Positions 9,240 to 18,488 are shown, counted from the stretch's first letter. The stretch is 64,000 bases of DNA from Psychromonas sp. MME1 (GCF_041080865.1 NZ_CP160906.1:682001-746000), one strand, 5' to 3'. A program made the numbers and translations. Notes: generated from the sequence alone by a model not told the origin.

Positions 9240-11311
9240 TTGTATATGGATATTTTTCTGCGTCGTAGCAGTGCTATATGTTGTTGTCACTATTTTATTG
9301 TCGCTGTTATTTTATTTTTTCAAAGTATCAGCATAGCAGCGACCCAATCACAGCTTGTTGAGTCTAACGGCTTTAGCTATCGTATCGCTCCCAGCGATTT
9401 ATGGGTCAGCATAAATGGTTATGATATTCCGGATAGCGACTCCTCTGAACCGGTTAGCTATCTATTAGTTGATCAGCAAGTGAAATTCGCTAATGGTCAA
9501 GCAACGGTTTATAACCGGAATGTTGAACAGCCGTTAACAACGGAAGGGGTCATGCGATCCTCTCGTGTAGAAGTCTCCTTTAATCCCGTTTATCAAAAAT
9601 TAGTGTGGCATAAGGTCACCGTAAAACGGGGTGCTAAGGAGATGAATCGTCTCTCCTCCTCGGCTATTACCTTGCTGCAAAGGGAGCAGTCTTTAGATCA
9701 AGAAATTGTTGATGGTTATGTGACTGCGATGCTGGTGATTGATGATACTCGTAAGGGGGATGTTATTGATTACAGTTACTCTATTGAAGGTCGCAATCCA
9801 ATCTATGGTCAACATGCCTTTTTTAATACCTTTATGGGCTGGACGGTTCCGTTGTTAAACTCAACAGACGTTTTATTTTTGATAACAGTCGTGATATTCA
9901 ATATAAGCTCGATCAATTTGATGATAAACCCATTATTTCGCAAAAAAATGGGTTCACTGAGTATCAATGGACGCTGAAAAATACGCCCGCCATTTTTGTA
10001 GAAAAAGAGTATCCAGCATGGTATCGCGTTTATCCCCAGCTATCTTTTTCATCCTTCCAAAGCTGGAAAGACGTCAGTGCTTGGGCAAAGCCTCTTTACG
10101 CAAATAGAACGATTAGCAATCCTGAACTGCTGAACTTTATCTCTAAAATCAAGCCATTAAAGCCGCAAGAACAAATTGTTAAAGCATTGCAGTTTGTGCA
10201 AGGAGAGATTCGTTATTTAGGCATCGAGTTAGGGGTTAATTCCCATCAACCCCATGATCCAGATGAGGTGTTTAAAAATCGCTTTGGCGATTGTAAAGAT
10301 AAAACATTGCTGCTTATCGCCATTCTTGAAAAATTGGGGATCACCGCTCATCCCGCCTTGGTTTCCACATTTGGGGCGGTTAACCTACCTAATGAGTTAC
10401 CTAGCCCTATCGAATTTAACCATGTTATTACACGGGTCGAAAGTGATGACCAAGTTTATTGGTTAGATCCAACGAGAAGCTTGCAGAGCGGTGCATTAGA
10501 TCGCCTTGGCTATCGCAGTTATGATAACGCCCTTGTTGTTGGCCACCCATACCTTGCTCTGGTTGAAATGCCCAAAACGGCTCAGCAGGTAGCTGAAATT
10601 CGTACGCGTGAGTATTTTAACGTCATTGCCTACGAAGCCCCTGTGGATTATCGAATCGTGACGGAGTATAGCGGTATTGAAGCGGAATATATTCATTCTC
10701 AATTTATCACGCAAGGTCAAACGACCATGGCGCGTAAATTTCTCAATTATATGAATCGTATTTACCCAAATTTGCAAGCGGGTGCCCCTTTAACTTTTGA
10801 GTATGATTCTGAACAAAATATTGCAACGGTTGTTGAGTCCTATCGTCTTACTGACTTTTTTAGAACAGAACCAGAGCGTCTATTAGCAGATATTTATCCC
10901 TATAGTATTGCAGAATATTTTACACTGCCAACAACGGTGAACCGTAAGACTCCCTTGGGACACATTTATCCTATAAAAGTAATGCATCAATCCTACATTT
11001 CTTACCCTGAGTGGATAAAAATGTCTTTATTTAACAATACGGAATCGATTGATACGCCATATTTTTCGCTCTCTTTTAGCGAGGATTATCGCGACCGAGC
11101 GATTATTACAAGTTATCTGTATGAATCAAAAGGGGCCTTTATTCCAGTCAAAGATGTGCCTGAACATATCGCTAAGTTACGCAAAGCTAAGAACAGCTTA
11201 GCGAAAGTGTATGAAATAACCTATACAAAGAACCAAACAGAGCAAACCATGGGCACCTTTATTGAACACCTTAATAAACACATTGATCGCATCACGGGAG
11301 ATAGACTATGA
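9240..11311 (+). pseudogene. DUF3857 / transglutaminase-core protein, exported, one frameshift
   Basis: About 690 codons in two frames. The first (TTG at 9240 with GGAG 6 bases upstream; ATG at 9246 is the alternative) has a signal peptide (FIVAVILFFQSISIAATQS) and a DUF3857 domain (VSYLLVDQQVKF, VIDYSYSIEGRNPIYG). After MGWTVP at about 9850 it shifts: one extra base gives VKLNRRFIFDNSRDIQYKLD and on into the second frame. That part holds the transglutaminase core with FGDCKDKTLLL (Cys), FNHVITRV (His) and YWLDPTRS (Asp), so the catalytic triad is complete. Members are periplasmic or surface proteins of unknown substrate. It overlaps the downstream TPR lipoprotein start by 4 bp (ATGA), implying translational coupling. 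The single-base loss in a CCGTTG context could be a sequence error. Confidence 0.8.
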
Positions 11312-12465
11312 AAATCATGAAGATCTCATTATGTTTTATCTGCTTTATCTTGCTTAACGGCTGTGCAAGTACAACGGTACCATCCTCAACTAGCGCGAGA
11401 CAAACCCTTGATATAGAAGCGTCTCCTGCTTATCCTAGTGCCACACTGAATGAATTTATCGCTGAGCTATTTGATGTGTTGCAAAGACAGGATGAAAAAA
11501 GTTATCTAGCAATGTGGGATGCCAATGAATTTGCAGAGCGCAGTGTCGGGCTGATGGCTAGTAGCCCCTACAATGCAAACTTAGTGAGAAATACACTACT
11601 TAAAAAAGACCTTTTTGCTAGGCTTACGAACAGTAATTTAGCGATATTTAAGGATGCTCAGCTGATCTTACTTGACAGTGATAAGTTGCAAATAAAAATT
11701 CGCATTAAACGCGGCCATGAAAGTTTATATACTGCAATTGTTGTCAGTCAGCGAGATGGTCAATATAAGATAGTTGATCTGTTAGATTATGGAATTGGTG
11801 TTTATCAGAGCCAAAAGAGTGCTAGCCTGTTTGCCCATGTTCTCAGTGATGATGAAGAGGAACGAGCATCGGTGCAGAAATTTACCTATGCCACGCAAGC
11901 GATGAATAATAACAATCCCTATAATGCAATCACTCAATTAGAAATGATCCCCGAGCCGTTACTTAGCAATAAAGTCTATTTGACGACTTATCTGATGGCT
12001 TCATCGGTCGATGAAGTGCAGATTAAAAAGGCACTGCAACTATTAGAAAAATATTATCGAGATGACCCCTCCGTCTCTTATCTAATGGCTCAGCTTTACC
12101 TTATGAGAAAACAGGAGAGAGAAGCCATTGCGGCATTAAAAACATTCGCAGACATTATTAAGACAGATGCGCACGTACATTTGATGATTGGTCATCTCTA
12201 TTTAGCCATTAATGACATTGATAATGCCATATTACATGGCAACAAGGCCTTAAGAATTAATCCAAGAGAGGATCTTGCCTATTGGATGTTAGCGCAAGCA
12301 TTATCACGTAAAAATCAACCCGATGATGCACTACTGGCGCTGAAAGTATTAAAAAATTATTTTGCCTATGAATTTAAAGCTGACCACTTTAAATCAGAAA
12401 AAGCCTTTGCCTCCTTGTACCAATACGAAAAATTTACTACATGGGTAGAGCAACTTCCACGATAA
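11308..12465 (+). CDS. TPR-containing lipoprotein
   Basis: 385 residues. The N-terminus is a lipoprotein signal ending LLNGC, lipid-modified Cys19, followed by Ala-Ser, which suggests outer-membrane sorting. Residues about 45-165 form an alpha/beta region without recognisable motif; from about 200 to the end are tetratricopeptide-like repeats (SVSYLMAQLYLMRKQEREAI, AHVHLMIGHLYLAINDIDNA, LAYWMLAQALSRKNQPDDAL). A second start at 11317 is possible. The ATG overlaps the TGA of the transglutaminase gene, so the two products are probably made in step and may act together at the envelope. Function unknown. Confidence 0.85.
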   Translation: MKIMKISLCFICFILLNGCASTTVPSSTSARQTLDIEASPAYPSATLNEFIAELFDVLQRQDEKSYLAMWDANEFAERSVGLMASSPYNANLVRNTLLKKDLFARLTNSNLAIFKDAQLILLDSDKLQIKIRIKRGHESLYTAIVVSQRDGQYKIVDLLDYGIGVYQSQKSASLFAHVLSDDEEERASVQKFTYATQAMNNNNPYNAITQLEMIPEPLLSNKVYLTTYLMASSVDEVQIKKALQLLEKYYRDDPSVSYLMAQLYLMRKQEREAIAALKTFADIIKTDAHVHLMIGHLYLAINDIDNAILHGNKALRINPREDLAYWMLAQALSRKNQPDDALLALKVLKNYFAYEFKADHFKSEKAFASLYQYEKFTTWVEQLPR

Positions 12466-12479
12466 AACGGTAACGGGGT

Positions 12480-12525
12480 AGCTATTCCCATGGGCGTTAT
12501 ATTAAAGGGAATAGCTGACTTTTTT
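12480..12525 (+). terminator. Rho-independent terminator after the TPR lipoprotein gene
   Basis: Perfect 10-bp stem AGCTATTCCC (12480-12489) / GGGAATAGCT (12507-12516) followed by GACTTTTTTAG. Confidence 0.75.
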
Positions 12526-12624
12526 AGTTCAATATTTTTGAATAGATCGTTCAGTTATTACCGTTATTAATCATCGCTTTCATTCAATATAATTAACCGA
12601 ACAAAACAGCGTGAGGGAATTAAA

Positions 12625-13362
12625 ATGAAAGCAGCTCATCAAAAAATTAGTGCCTCGGAATTACATTATTTGCCGAGTAGTGAAGTGCATCCCGCAGATA
12701 CCTATTTTCATTTTTCATTTGCCAATTATTACAATCCAGTGCGGATGCACTTTGGTGCTCTGCGTGTCCTAAATGATGATGAGATTAAACCGCATAGTGG
12801 TTTCGGTCGCCATCCACACCAAGATATGGAGATAATCAGTTATATTATTTCAGGGAAATTAACCCATTGGGATAATGTGACCGAGCAGCAAGAAACCATA
12901 GGTCGAGGTCATGTGCAGGCTATTTCAGCGGGAACTGGTGTTTGGCACTCCGAGCAGAATCAACAAGATCAATCCTGTCGTCTTTTACAAATTTGGGTCA
13001 TGCCAGCGACAAAAGGTGGGACAGTGCGCTATAACCAGCGCAACTTTCACTTAAGCGACCGTGAAAATAAGCTGTTGCATATTGTTGCTAACCCGAAGAA
13101 CAAAGAGACTGCCCCCCTCTATGTTAATGCGGATGTGAATTTGTACGTGTCGGAAATAACAGCGCCAGATACGCTTGTCGAATTTCAATTAAAACCGGGC
13201 AGACAGGCATACATTAATTGCATAGAAGGGACGATGAAAATAGCAGGTTACCCATCACTCAACCAGCAAGATTCTTTAACGATAAGTGAAGAGGGCTGCC
13301 TTAAGCTTTCTGCTGCGGATAAATACGCCCATTTCATTATTATTGAAATGGCGCAAAGTTAA
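12625..13362 (+). CDS. Pirin-family protein (bicupin, YhhW-like)
   Basis: 245 residues, the size of short pirins such as YhhW. The N-terminal cupin has the metal-binding pattern GFGRHPHQDMEIISY (His-x-His) and later GTGVWHSEQNQ with the remaining His and Glu, so the iron/metal site looks intact. The N-terminal HFSFANYYNPVRMHFGALRVLNDD is the family signature. YhhW oxidises quercetin in vitro; the physiological role of this group is unclear. Ribosome-binding site GAGGGAA lies just upstream of the ATG. Single-gene unit, flanked by a terminator upstream and a repeat element downstream. Confidence 0.92.
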   Translation: MKAAHQKISASELHYLPSSEVHPADTYFHFSFANYYNPVRMHFGALRVLNDDEIKPHSGFGRHPHQDMEIISYIISGKLTHWDNVTEQQETIGRGHVQAISAGTGVWHSEQNQQDQSCRLLQIWVMPATKGGTVRYNQRNFHLSDRENKLLHIVANPKNKETAPLYVNADVNLYVSEITAPDTLVEFQLKPGRQAYINCIEGTMKIAGYPSLNQQDSLTISEEGCLKLSAADKYAHFIIIEMAQS

Positions 13363-13428
13363 TTTTTTATAATACCAATTCAGATAATATTATGGTCATA
13401 GCTTGTTGAGGAAAAATGATGGAGAGTA

Positions 13429-13590
13429 ATACCAATCGGGAAATAGCTGATTCTATTTTACTGCCTAAAATAACTTACTTTTTTGTTGTAAGTTTCGCAA
13501 AGGGAACAACCTATTTGCGTCAACTTACGCCTCAAATTAAGCCATTTTTTCTGCGCAAAATTTAGATCACAGACTTAATCCGATTGGTAT
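13429..13590 (+). repeat. MITE-like repeat, copy A (162 bp)
   Basis: Bounded by ATACCAATCGG and CCGATTGGTAT, perfect inverted ends; the flanking TA and AA are also shared with the other copies (44941-45101, 47156-47315). The centre (13488-13528) is an imperfect hairpin of GTAAGTTTCGCAAA against TTTGCGTCAACTTAC. No coding capacity. A possible relict (ATACCAATTCAGATAAT) lies about 60 bp upstream near 13370. Confidence 0.85.
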
Positions 13591-13974
13591 AAGGCGCATG
13601 ACTGAGTAATAGCAGGCTATTGCGATTGAATGTAACGCAGCTATCTATTATTTTAATCAACAAGATAGATCAGATGCTTATCCTTTCGGGAGCATGGAGA
13701 AATAGGCATTAGTGGTTATGTACCAAGCTAGTGCATTTTGACGTGGTGTATCGCCCCCATTTTAAATGCAATTTAAATTTACTCAAAGAATTCACTAATC
13801 TCTACTATTATATGTTAGAACTGTATCAATTACCGAGCATCGCCAAAACGGTCAACATGGCAGATATCAAGGGCTATTAATCTCTATGGAATAGTACCGT
13901 TAGGGCATCGGCAAAATTGGTTAGTTGCGCATCATCGTGACAACATTTAATAGAGAGACAGGTGGGATAACTAA
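13591..13974. other. Intergenic region, no gene recognised
   Basis: About 380 bp between the repeat and the beta-helix lipoprotein gene. Stops occur in all frames at short intervals. The base composition around 13800-13940 is less AT-rich than other gaps and could be decayed coding sequence, but I recognise nothing. It must contain the promoter of the next gene; AGGTGGGA just before 13975 is its ribosome-binding site. Confidence 0.4.
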
Positions 13975-15756
13975 ATGGATAAAAACAGACGGGTAGTAAC
14001 GGCAGGCATCGCTCTATCACTCTTTTTTATCGCTGCCTGTGTCGCTACGGATAAAATAGTTTATCCGGAAATGGTTGCAAATAGTGCCGCCATTCCCCCC
14101 ATTGAGTCTGCCCCCGTTATTGAACCAAGATTAGATATCGATTCATTTTCCTTTACTCGCAATATTTATATAGATCGCCACTTAGAGGATGATTGTGACA
14201 ATTATAACGTCGCATTACGTGCCTGTGGCAGTGGTTCTGAACTGGCATTTCACAGTATCAAACGAGCACAACAAAGCGCTGCTGCGGGCGTTTTATTTTT
14301 AATTCGAGGGGGAAATTATAACGAAGTACTACATGTCACGACGTCAGGGCGTGCGGATGCTTATTTGGGATATTCTGCCTACGCGAATGAAAAGGTCACC
14401 CTGTTAGATATTAATAGCGAAGATAGCGGTGAAGAGTACGGTGCCATTTGGTTAGATCAAGTCTCCTATGTATTGATTAATGGCATTGATGTCCGAGGCT
14501 CTATCGGCTTTGGGCGGCTCTTGAATGCACATTACAATATAATCACTAATAGTGAATTTAATGAATCGACCATCTGGCGAAATGGGCGTGGAAAAAGCAA
14601 GCGGGGTGGGTTGTATGTTGCCTTTAGTCACTACAATCGCATTGTAAATAACCGTTTTTATAAAGGTACTGATGCCCTTGCGCTGGTTCATTCTAACCAT
14701 AATTTAGTCGCCGATAATCGCATGGATCTCGCAGGCCATGATCTATGGAATATAAAATGTGGCAGCTTTAATGTGATCCGTAATAATCTATTTAGCAATA
14801 AAAATCAGAAATTAGGCTCGGTATTTGATTGTGAAAAAGGGTCCATGAGTTGGCATGGCAACGGTGAATTTGCACAGCAAAAGGAGCGGCTTAATAGTAC
14901 GCAATATAACATGATTGATAATAATATCTTCAAAGATGCGCAGCATTACTATTCAACGAGCGGCGGCAATGGCATTCAGTATGCGGGGCAAAATGGTATT
15001 ATCCGTCGAAATGTTTTTTATCATGTCAATGCAGGCATTGGCATGGCTTCATACAAAAGCGAGGCCACCTATAACTATGGTAATCGCATCTATAATAATA
15101 CCTTTCACGATAATTGGTGTGCGGCCATCGCAATCGGTACGCCAATCAACAACATGACAGACAACGAATATCGCAATAATATCCTTTGGAATAACCAAGG
15201 TTTCGCAGCTTCTCACTGCAAGGAAAATAATGGCGTACAAATTCTACTGCGCAGTAATAAATCAGTCGGTCGCTTTATCAACAATAATATTGCCAGTAGC
15301 GTTGATGACGATGTTTTAGGTATCTGGGGACGATCGATAAACCATTCCCTGTTGAGTTATTACATTAGTATTGGTCTGGTGGAATTTATCGACACGCTCG
15401 AAGAAGATCCACTTTTTGTTGATCAACAAGAGAACGATTATCGCCTGCAAGCGAGCAGCCCAATGATAGATAGCGGCGCGTTTTTAACTACCATCATTAG
15501 CCCAACTGGCAGCGGCAACCAGCTACAGCTAGCGGATGTTAAATATTTCTATGATGGTTTTTCCATCCCCGGGGAAGTTGGCGACAGTATACAAATTCAA
15601 GGTCAGAGTGAAACCGCAATAATTGTCAAAATAGACTATGAAAAACAAGCCATTATTTTAAATAAAGCAATGAGTTGGAATCAAGGCGATGGCATTGCTT
15701 TGCAGTATAACGGCAGTTCGCCAAATCTTGGTGCTATTCAATACAAGGCTCATTGA
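13975..15756 (+). CDS. Right-handed parallel beta-helix lipoprotein (polysaccharide lyase-like fold)
   Basis: 593 residues. The signal ends FFIAAC, lipid Cys22. Residues about 60-130 contain IYIDRHLEDDCDNYN and GVLFLIRGGNYNEVL, typical of the entry into a pectate-lyase-like helix. Residues about 150-430 show repeated short turns of the form N-x-I-x-N-N-x-F (HNLVADNRMDLAGHDLWN, FNVIRNNLFSN, NMIDNNIFKDA, NGIIRRNVFYHV, NRIYNNTFHDN, NEYRNNILWNN), the parallel beta-helix signature. The C-terminal part has EEDPLFVDQQENDYRLQASS, common in such proteins, plus a small beta domain. It is likely surface-exposed and may bind or cleave an acidic polysaccharide, but no catalytic residues can be assigned. 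AGGTGGGA provides a ribosome-binding site. Followed by an acyltransferase gene on the same strand. Confidence 0.82.
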   Translation: MDKNRRVVTAGIALSLFFIAACVATDKIVYPEMVANSAAIPPIESAPVIEPRLDIDSFSFTRNIYIDRHLEDDCDNYNVALRACGSGSELAFHSIKRAQQSAAAGVLFLIRGGNYNEVLHVTTSGRADAYLGYSAYANEKVTLLDINSEDSGEEYGAIWLDQVSYVLINGIDVRGSIGFGRLLNAHYNIITNSEFNESTIWRNGRGKSKRGGLYVAFSHYNRIVNNRFYKGTDALALVHSNHNLVADNRMDLAGHDLWNIKCGSFNVIRNNLFSNKNQKLGSVFDCEKGSMSWHGNGEFAQQKERLNSTQYNMIDNNIFKDAQHYYSTSGGNGIQYAGQNGIIRRNVFYHVNAGIGMASYKSEATYNYGNRIYNNTFHDNWCAAIAIGTPINNMTDNEYRNNILWNNQGFAASHCKENNGVQILLRSNKSVGRFINNNIASSVDDDVLGIWGRSINHSLLSYYISIGLVEFIDTLEEDPLFVDQQENDYRLQASSPMIDSGAFLTTIISPTGSGNQLQLADVKYFYDGFSIPGEVGDSIQIQGQSETAIIVKIDYEKQAIILNKAMSWNQGDGIALQYNGSSPNLGAIQYKAH

Positions 15757-15796
15757 TGGCGTTTATTTAAAGTCACGCTGTACAGCTTTCGCTTTT

Positions 15797-15830
15797 ATTT
15801 GCAACGCTATTTTTGTTGCAAATTCTTATT
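15797..15830 (+). terminator. Probable terminator hairpin after the beta-helix gene
   Basis: Stem ATTTGCAAC (15797-15805) / GTTGCAAAT (15815-15823), 9-base loop, followed by the T-rich TCTTATTT. Confidence 0.45.
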
Positions 15831-15964
15831 TCACGGGGTGTGGCAATTTTTTTTATGGTAAGTAAACATCCACTTTTATTTTCTGTTACTTTACAAAAAT
15901 TAAAGATAATACTCTCTGTTATCTGTTTATTGCCCCTTTTTTTAGCGAACTTAAGAGTAATAGA

Positions 15965-16993
15965 ATGAAACCATATCCACAAAAAATAGCCAGTCTGGAA
16001 ATGATGCGTGTTATCGCAATGCTCGCTGTCATTATTATTCATATCCGTTTATTTGTTGATTTTCCATTTAGTGATGGCAACGCTTGGCTCGCTGATATTT
16101 TTAATCAGCTTAGTCGTTTCGCCGTCCCTTTTTTCTTTATATTATCGGGGTTTTTTATCCAACCTAAGTTGATAAACAGACCGATATCGACCATCCACCA
16201 GTATTGCAAACCGTTATTAAAAATATGGGTAGTGTGGAGTCTCATTTGCTTACTACTACCGACACGTTTAGATGCACTGATGAGTAAAGGATATTTAGCA
16301 GAACGTATCGCCTACTGGGATTTTTTACTCGAAAATCCACTTAACTCCTTCCTAGAAGGGGGCTTGGTACATTTATGGTTTTTGCCCGCATTAATGATAG
16401 CGGTCGCTATAATGGCATTTTTTATACGTTTTAGAATGCTTTACCTATTACTACCCGTTAGCTTCATCGTTTATCTTTATGGGGTATTTGCAGGAAGCTA
16501 CGCCTCGTTAACGGAACTCAGCGCACCATTTTTAACCCGTAATGGCCCCTTTTTCAGTTTGTTCATGGTCGTTATTGGTTTTGAAATTCGCCGTAGAGAG
16601 TGGCGCTTATCTACATCGTCTGCTTTATTACTGTTAACACTAGGGGTGGTGGGGCACTTTGTTGAAGCCTACTGGTTGTTTACCAAAGGAGTGGTATTTT
16701 CTAGCCATGATTTTTTACTCTTCACACCATTATGGGCGACGGGGTTATTTCTCTTGTTATTAACTAAACCCAATATGGGCAATCATCCGATAACCTATTA
16801 TTTAAGTCGCAGCACATTATCCATTTATGCCAGTCATCTTTCCATTGCTATTATTTTTTATAACATTGTTGGTGCTTTTGCCATAACAGGCTTACCCAGA
16901 GATGCCATCATGTTATTCGGTACCGTTATAACCACCTTACTCTTTGTTAAGGTGATTGAAAAAACGCCGCTGAATAAAATATTATTTAGATAA
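15965..16993 (+). CDS. Acyltransferase-3 family integral membrane protein
   Basis: 342 residues with about ten predicted membrane helices. The N-terminus IASLEMMRVIAMLAVIIIHI carries the conserved Arg and His of the acyltransferase-3 family, followed by RFAVPFFFILSGFFI. Such enzymes transfer acetyl or other acyl groups to sugars in surface polysaccharides, peptidoglycan or glucans at the inner membrane. The size is that of a stand-alone module (WecH-like), with no SGNH partner. It lies about 210 bp after the beta-helix lipoprotein gene; a shared role in surface polysaccharide is possible but not shown. Confidence 0.88.
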   Translation: MKPYPQKIASLEMMRVIAMLAVIIIHIRLFVDFPFSDGNAWLADIFNQLSRFAVPFFFILSGFFIQPKLINRPISTIHQYCKPLLKIWVVWSLICLLLPTRLDALMSKGYLAERIAYWDFLLENPLNSFLEGGLVHLWFLPALMIAVAIMAFFIRFRMLYLLLPVSFIVYLYGVFAGSYASLTELSAPFLTRNGPFFSLFMVVIGFEIRRREWRLSTSSALLLLTLGVVGHFVEAYWLFTKGVVFSSHDFLLFTPLWATGLFLLLLTKPNMGNHPITYYLSRSTLSIYASHLSIAIIFYNIVGAFAITGLPRDAIMLFGTVITTLLFVKVIEKTPLNKILFR

Positions 16994-17268
16994 AAAAGAT
17001 AGTTATTAGACTTCTTATCAAATTCATGACGCACTGTTTTATTCATAATTTAGCATTGGGTTTTACGTCACCGTGCAGGTTATATTTGTTAACATTCTAA
17101 TTTGCTATACCTATATCAAATCAAAGTTTTTACAAATAGTTAGCGAACTGATTGATTACATGATGCTTAATAGATAATGTGATGATTATTTAAAATAAGA
17201 TAGGTGGCGCGGTGCATTACATCATGCTATTTATAAAGCTGTTAGGTGCTTCACGGAGGTAAGTAGTA

Positions 17269-17985
17269 TTGCAAATTTCTGATTGGATATCTTTAGGATC
17301 AAGTCTAGGGGCTTTGGTAGCTGCAACAATAGCACTCATAACCTTATTTGAAATAATTAAGCAGAGAAAATCATCTTTCAAACCAGATCTTATCGTTTTG
17401 AATAGCAATTTTCGTATTTCTTATCAAGATGTCGAAAACCAATTTCCCACGAGTTGGGATACAAAACAAGATGGAGAAGAACATTCTCTATCAATTGTAA
17501 ATATAGGACTTGGGGTAGCTAAAGCTATAAAAATAAAATGGTGTTATGAGCACGAAAAATTATTGGATATGGTCATATCTAGCAGCCCGAAAAGTAGAGA
17601 TATTCACAATCAAATTATTCAGGATGGTGCAGAGTTATTTTTAATTTTTCAGGATGGTAAATTTAAGCTTCCAATTAGTTATGGATTAGACAAAGAGTTC
17701 GACTATCTTATTCCTATTTCGCAAATGGAAACAGTAAATACGATTCAAATACCAAAAGCATATGAAGCATTAATGTCATTACTTGTATCTCATCGGGTTA
17801 GTATTGATGACCACCCTTTAGATGAGTCATTACCTTCGTTGAAGTTGGAAATTACATATAAAGATGCAGGGGAATACAAACATTATAAAGCGTTTGAATT
17901 AAAGCCAAAATTTATAAGTTCTATGAGAGAAGATATTATAGGTATAAGTGCGTTTGATTTTGAGTTCTCTCTAAATCGCACATAA
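17269..17985 (+). CDS. Hypothetical protein with one N-terminal membrane helix
   Basis: 238 residues, not recognised. A TTG start at 17269 is chosen because a near-perfect ribosome-binding site GGAGGT ends 8 bases before it. The N-terminus is one membrane helix (GSSLGALVAATIALITLFEI, about residues 9-29) followed by basic residues, predicting a small inner-membrane anchor with a cytosolic domain of about 200 residues. That domain has mixed alpha/beta composition (SIVNIGLGVAKAIKIKW resembles a beta-sandwich edge as in several phage-defence-neighbour or DUF proteins, but this is not diagnostic). The gene is more AT-rich than its neighbours and sits beside a transposase remnant, compatible with horizontal gain. 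Confidence 0.7.
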   Translation: MQISDWISLGSSLGALVAATIALITLFEIIKQRKSSFKPDLIVLNSNFRISYQDVENQFPTSWDTKQDGEEHSLSIVNIGLGVAKAIKIKWCYEHEKLLDMVISSSPKSRDIHNQIIQDGAELFLIFQDGKFKLPISYGLDKEFDYLIPISQMETVNTIQIPKAYEALMSLLVSHRVSIDDHPLDESLPSLKLEITYKDAGEYKHYKAFELKPKFISSMREDIIGISAFDFEFSLNRT

Positions 17986-18191
17986 CACATATGAGCCCCA
18001 ACGCTGTCAATAGGGTGTAGTAAATTGTTCGGCCTCTTTTTGGTCGAATAACATGATCAGCAAAAAATTTTACTTCATCTGTCGTATGGGCTGTCAGAGC
18101 AATCGTCTACAGCAAACACATATAGAGGCTCTCTTATTGTGGTCTCACCACTGCCTGTTCGCATATAGTAACAGTAGTGTAGAGTAGTGTA

Positions 18192-18429
18192 GGACACCCA
18201 AACCTTTTTGACTAAATTGAATATTATACTTACTATATAAACAGTGTTTTTGTTTACAGTTATTGGGTTTAGCATGACACAATCACGTGCTTCGTTAATT
18301 TCTCGATGTGTTCGCCGTGCATTTTTGTGTGGCGAAGATAATTACAGCGGTCGCGCCAATTGAGGACACCCTAACATTTGATTGATGCAAATCAATCAAA
18401 TGTTAGGTAAAAAAAACATTTGGGTGTCC
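18192..18429 (+). mobile_element. Remnant of a REP-associated tyrosine transposase (RAYT / IS200-like) with its flanking repeats
   Basis: From the ATG at 18274 a 28-codon frame reads MTQSRASLI then SRCVRRAFLCGEDNYSGR. The second piece matches the conserved N-terminus of RAYT transposases, in which Tyr-His-Cys-Val precedes SRCVRRAFLCGED; about a dozen residues between the two pieces appear deleted and the rest of the enzyme, including the catalytic tyrosine, is gone. The fragment lies between GGACACCC at 18192 and a GGACACCC...GGGTGTCC pair at 18364-18429, motifs commonly found beside such genes. It is a dead element or a minimal relic. Confidence 0.7.
18370..18407. repeat. REP-like perfect hairpin, 17-bp stem, GCAA loop
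   Basis: CCTAACATTTGATTGAT (18370-18386) pairs without mismatch with ATCAATCAAATGTTAGG (18391-18407) around the loop GCAA. It sits between the GGACACCC and GGGTGTCC ends of the RAYT remnant, as REP sequences do next to their transposase. Confidence 0.8.
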
Positions 18430-18488
18430 CAGATTTCGTTTGATTTGCTAATCGAAACCTAAGGGCAACCCTTTTTTCATGTTATATA

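Noticed and set aside
13363-13428. Second repeat family starting ATACCAATTCAGATAAT
   Set aside because: Only one short match to the repeat end, without a matching right end; kept only as a possible relict of the 160-bp family.
18075-18275. Minus-strand frame of 66 codons beside the transposase relic
   Set aside because: No ribosome-binding site, low-complexity composition and it crosses the GGACACCC motif.
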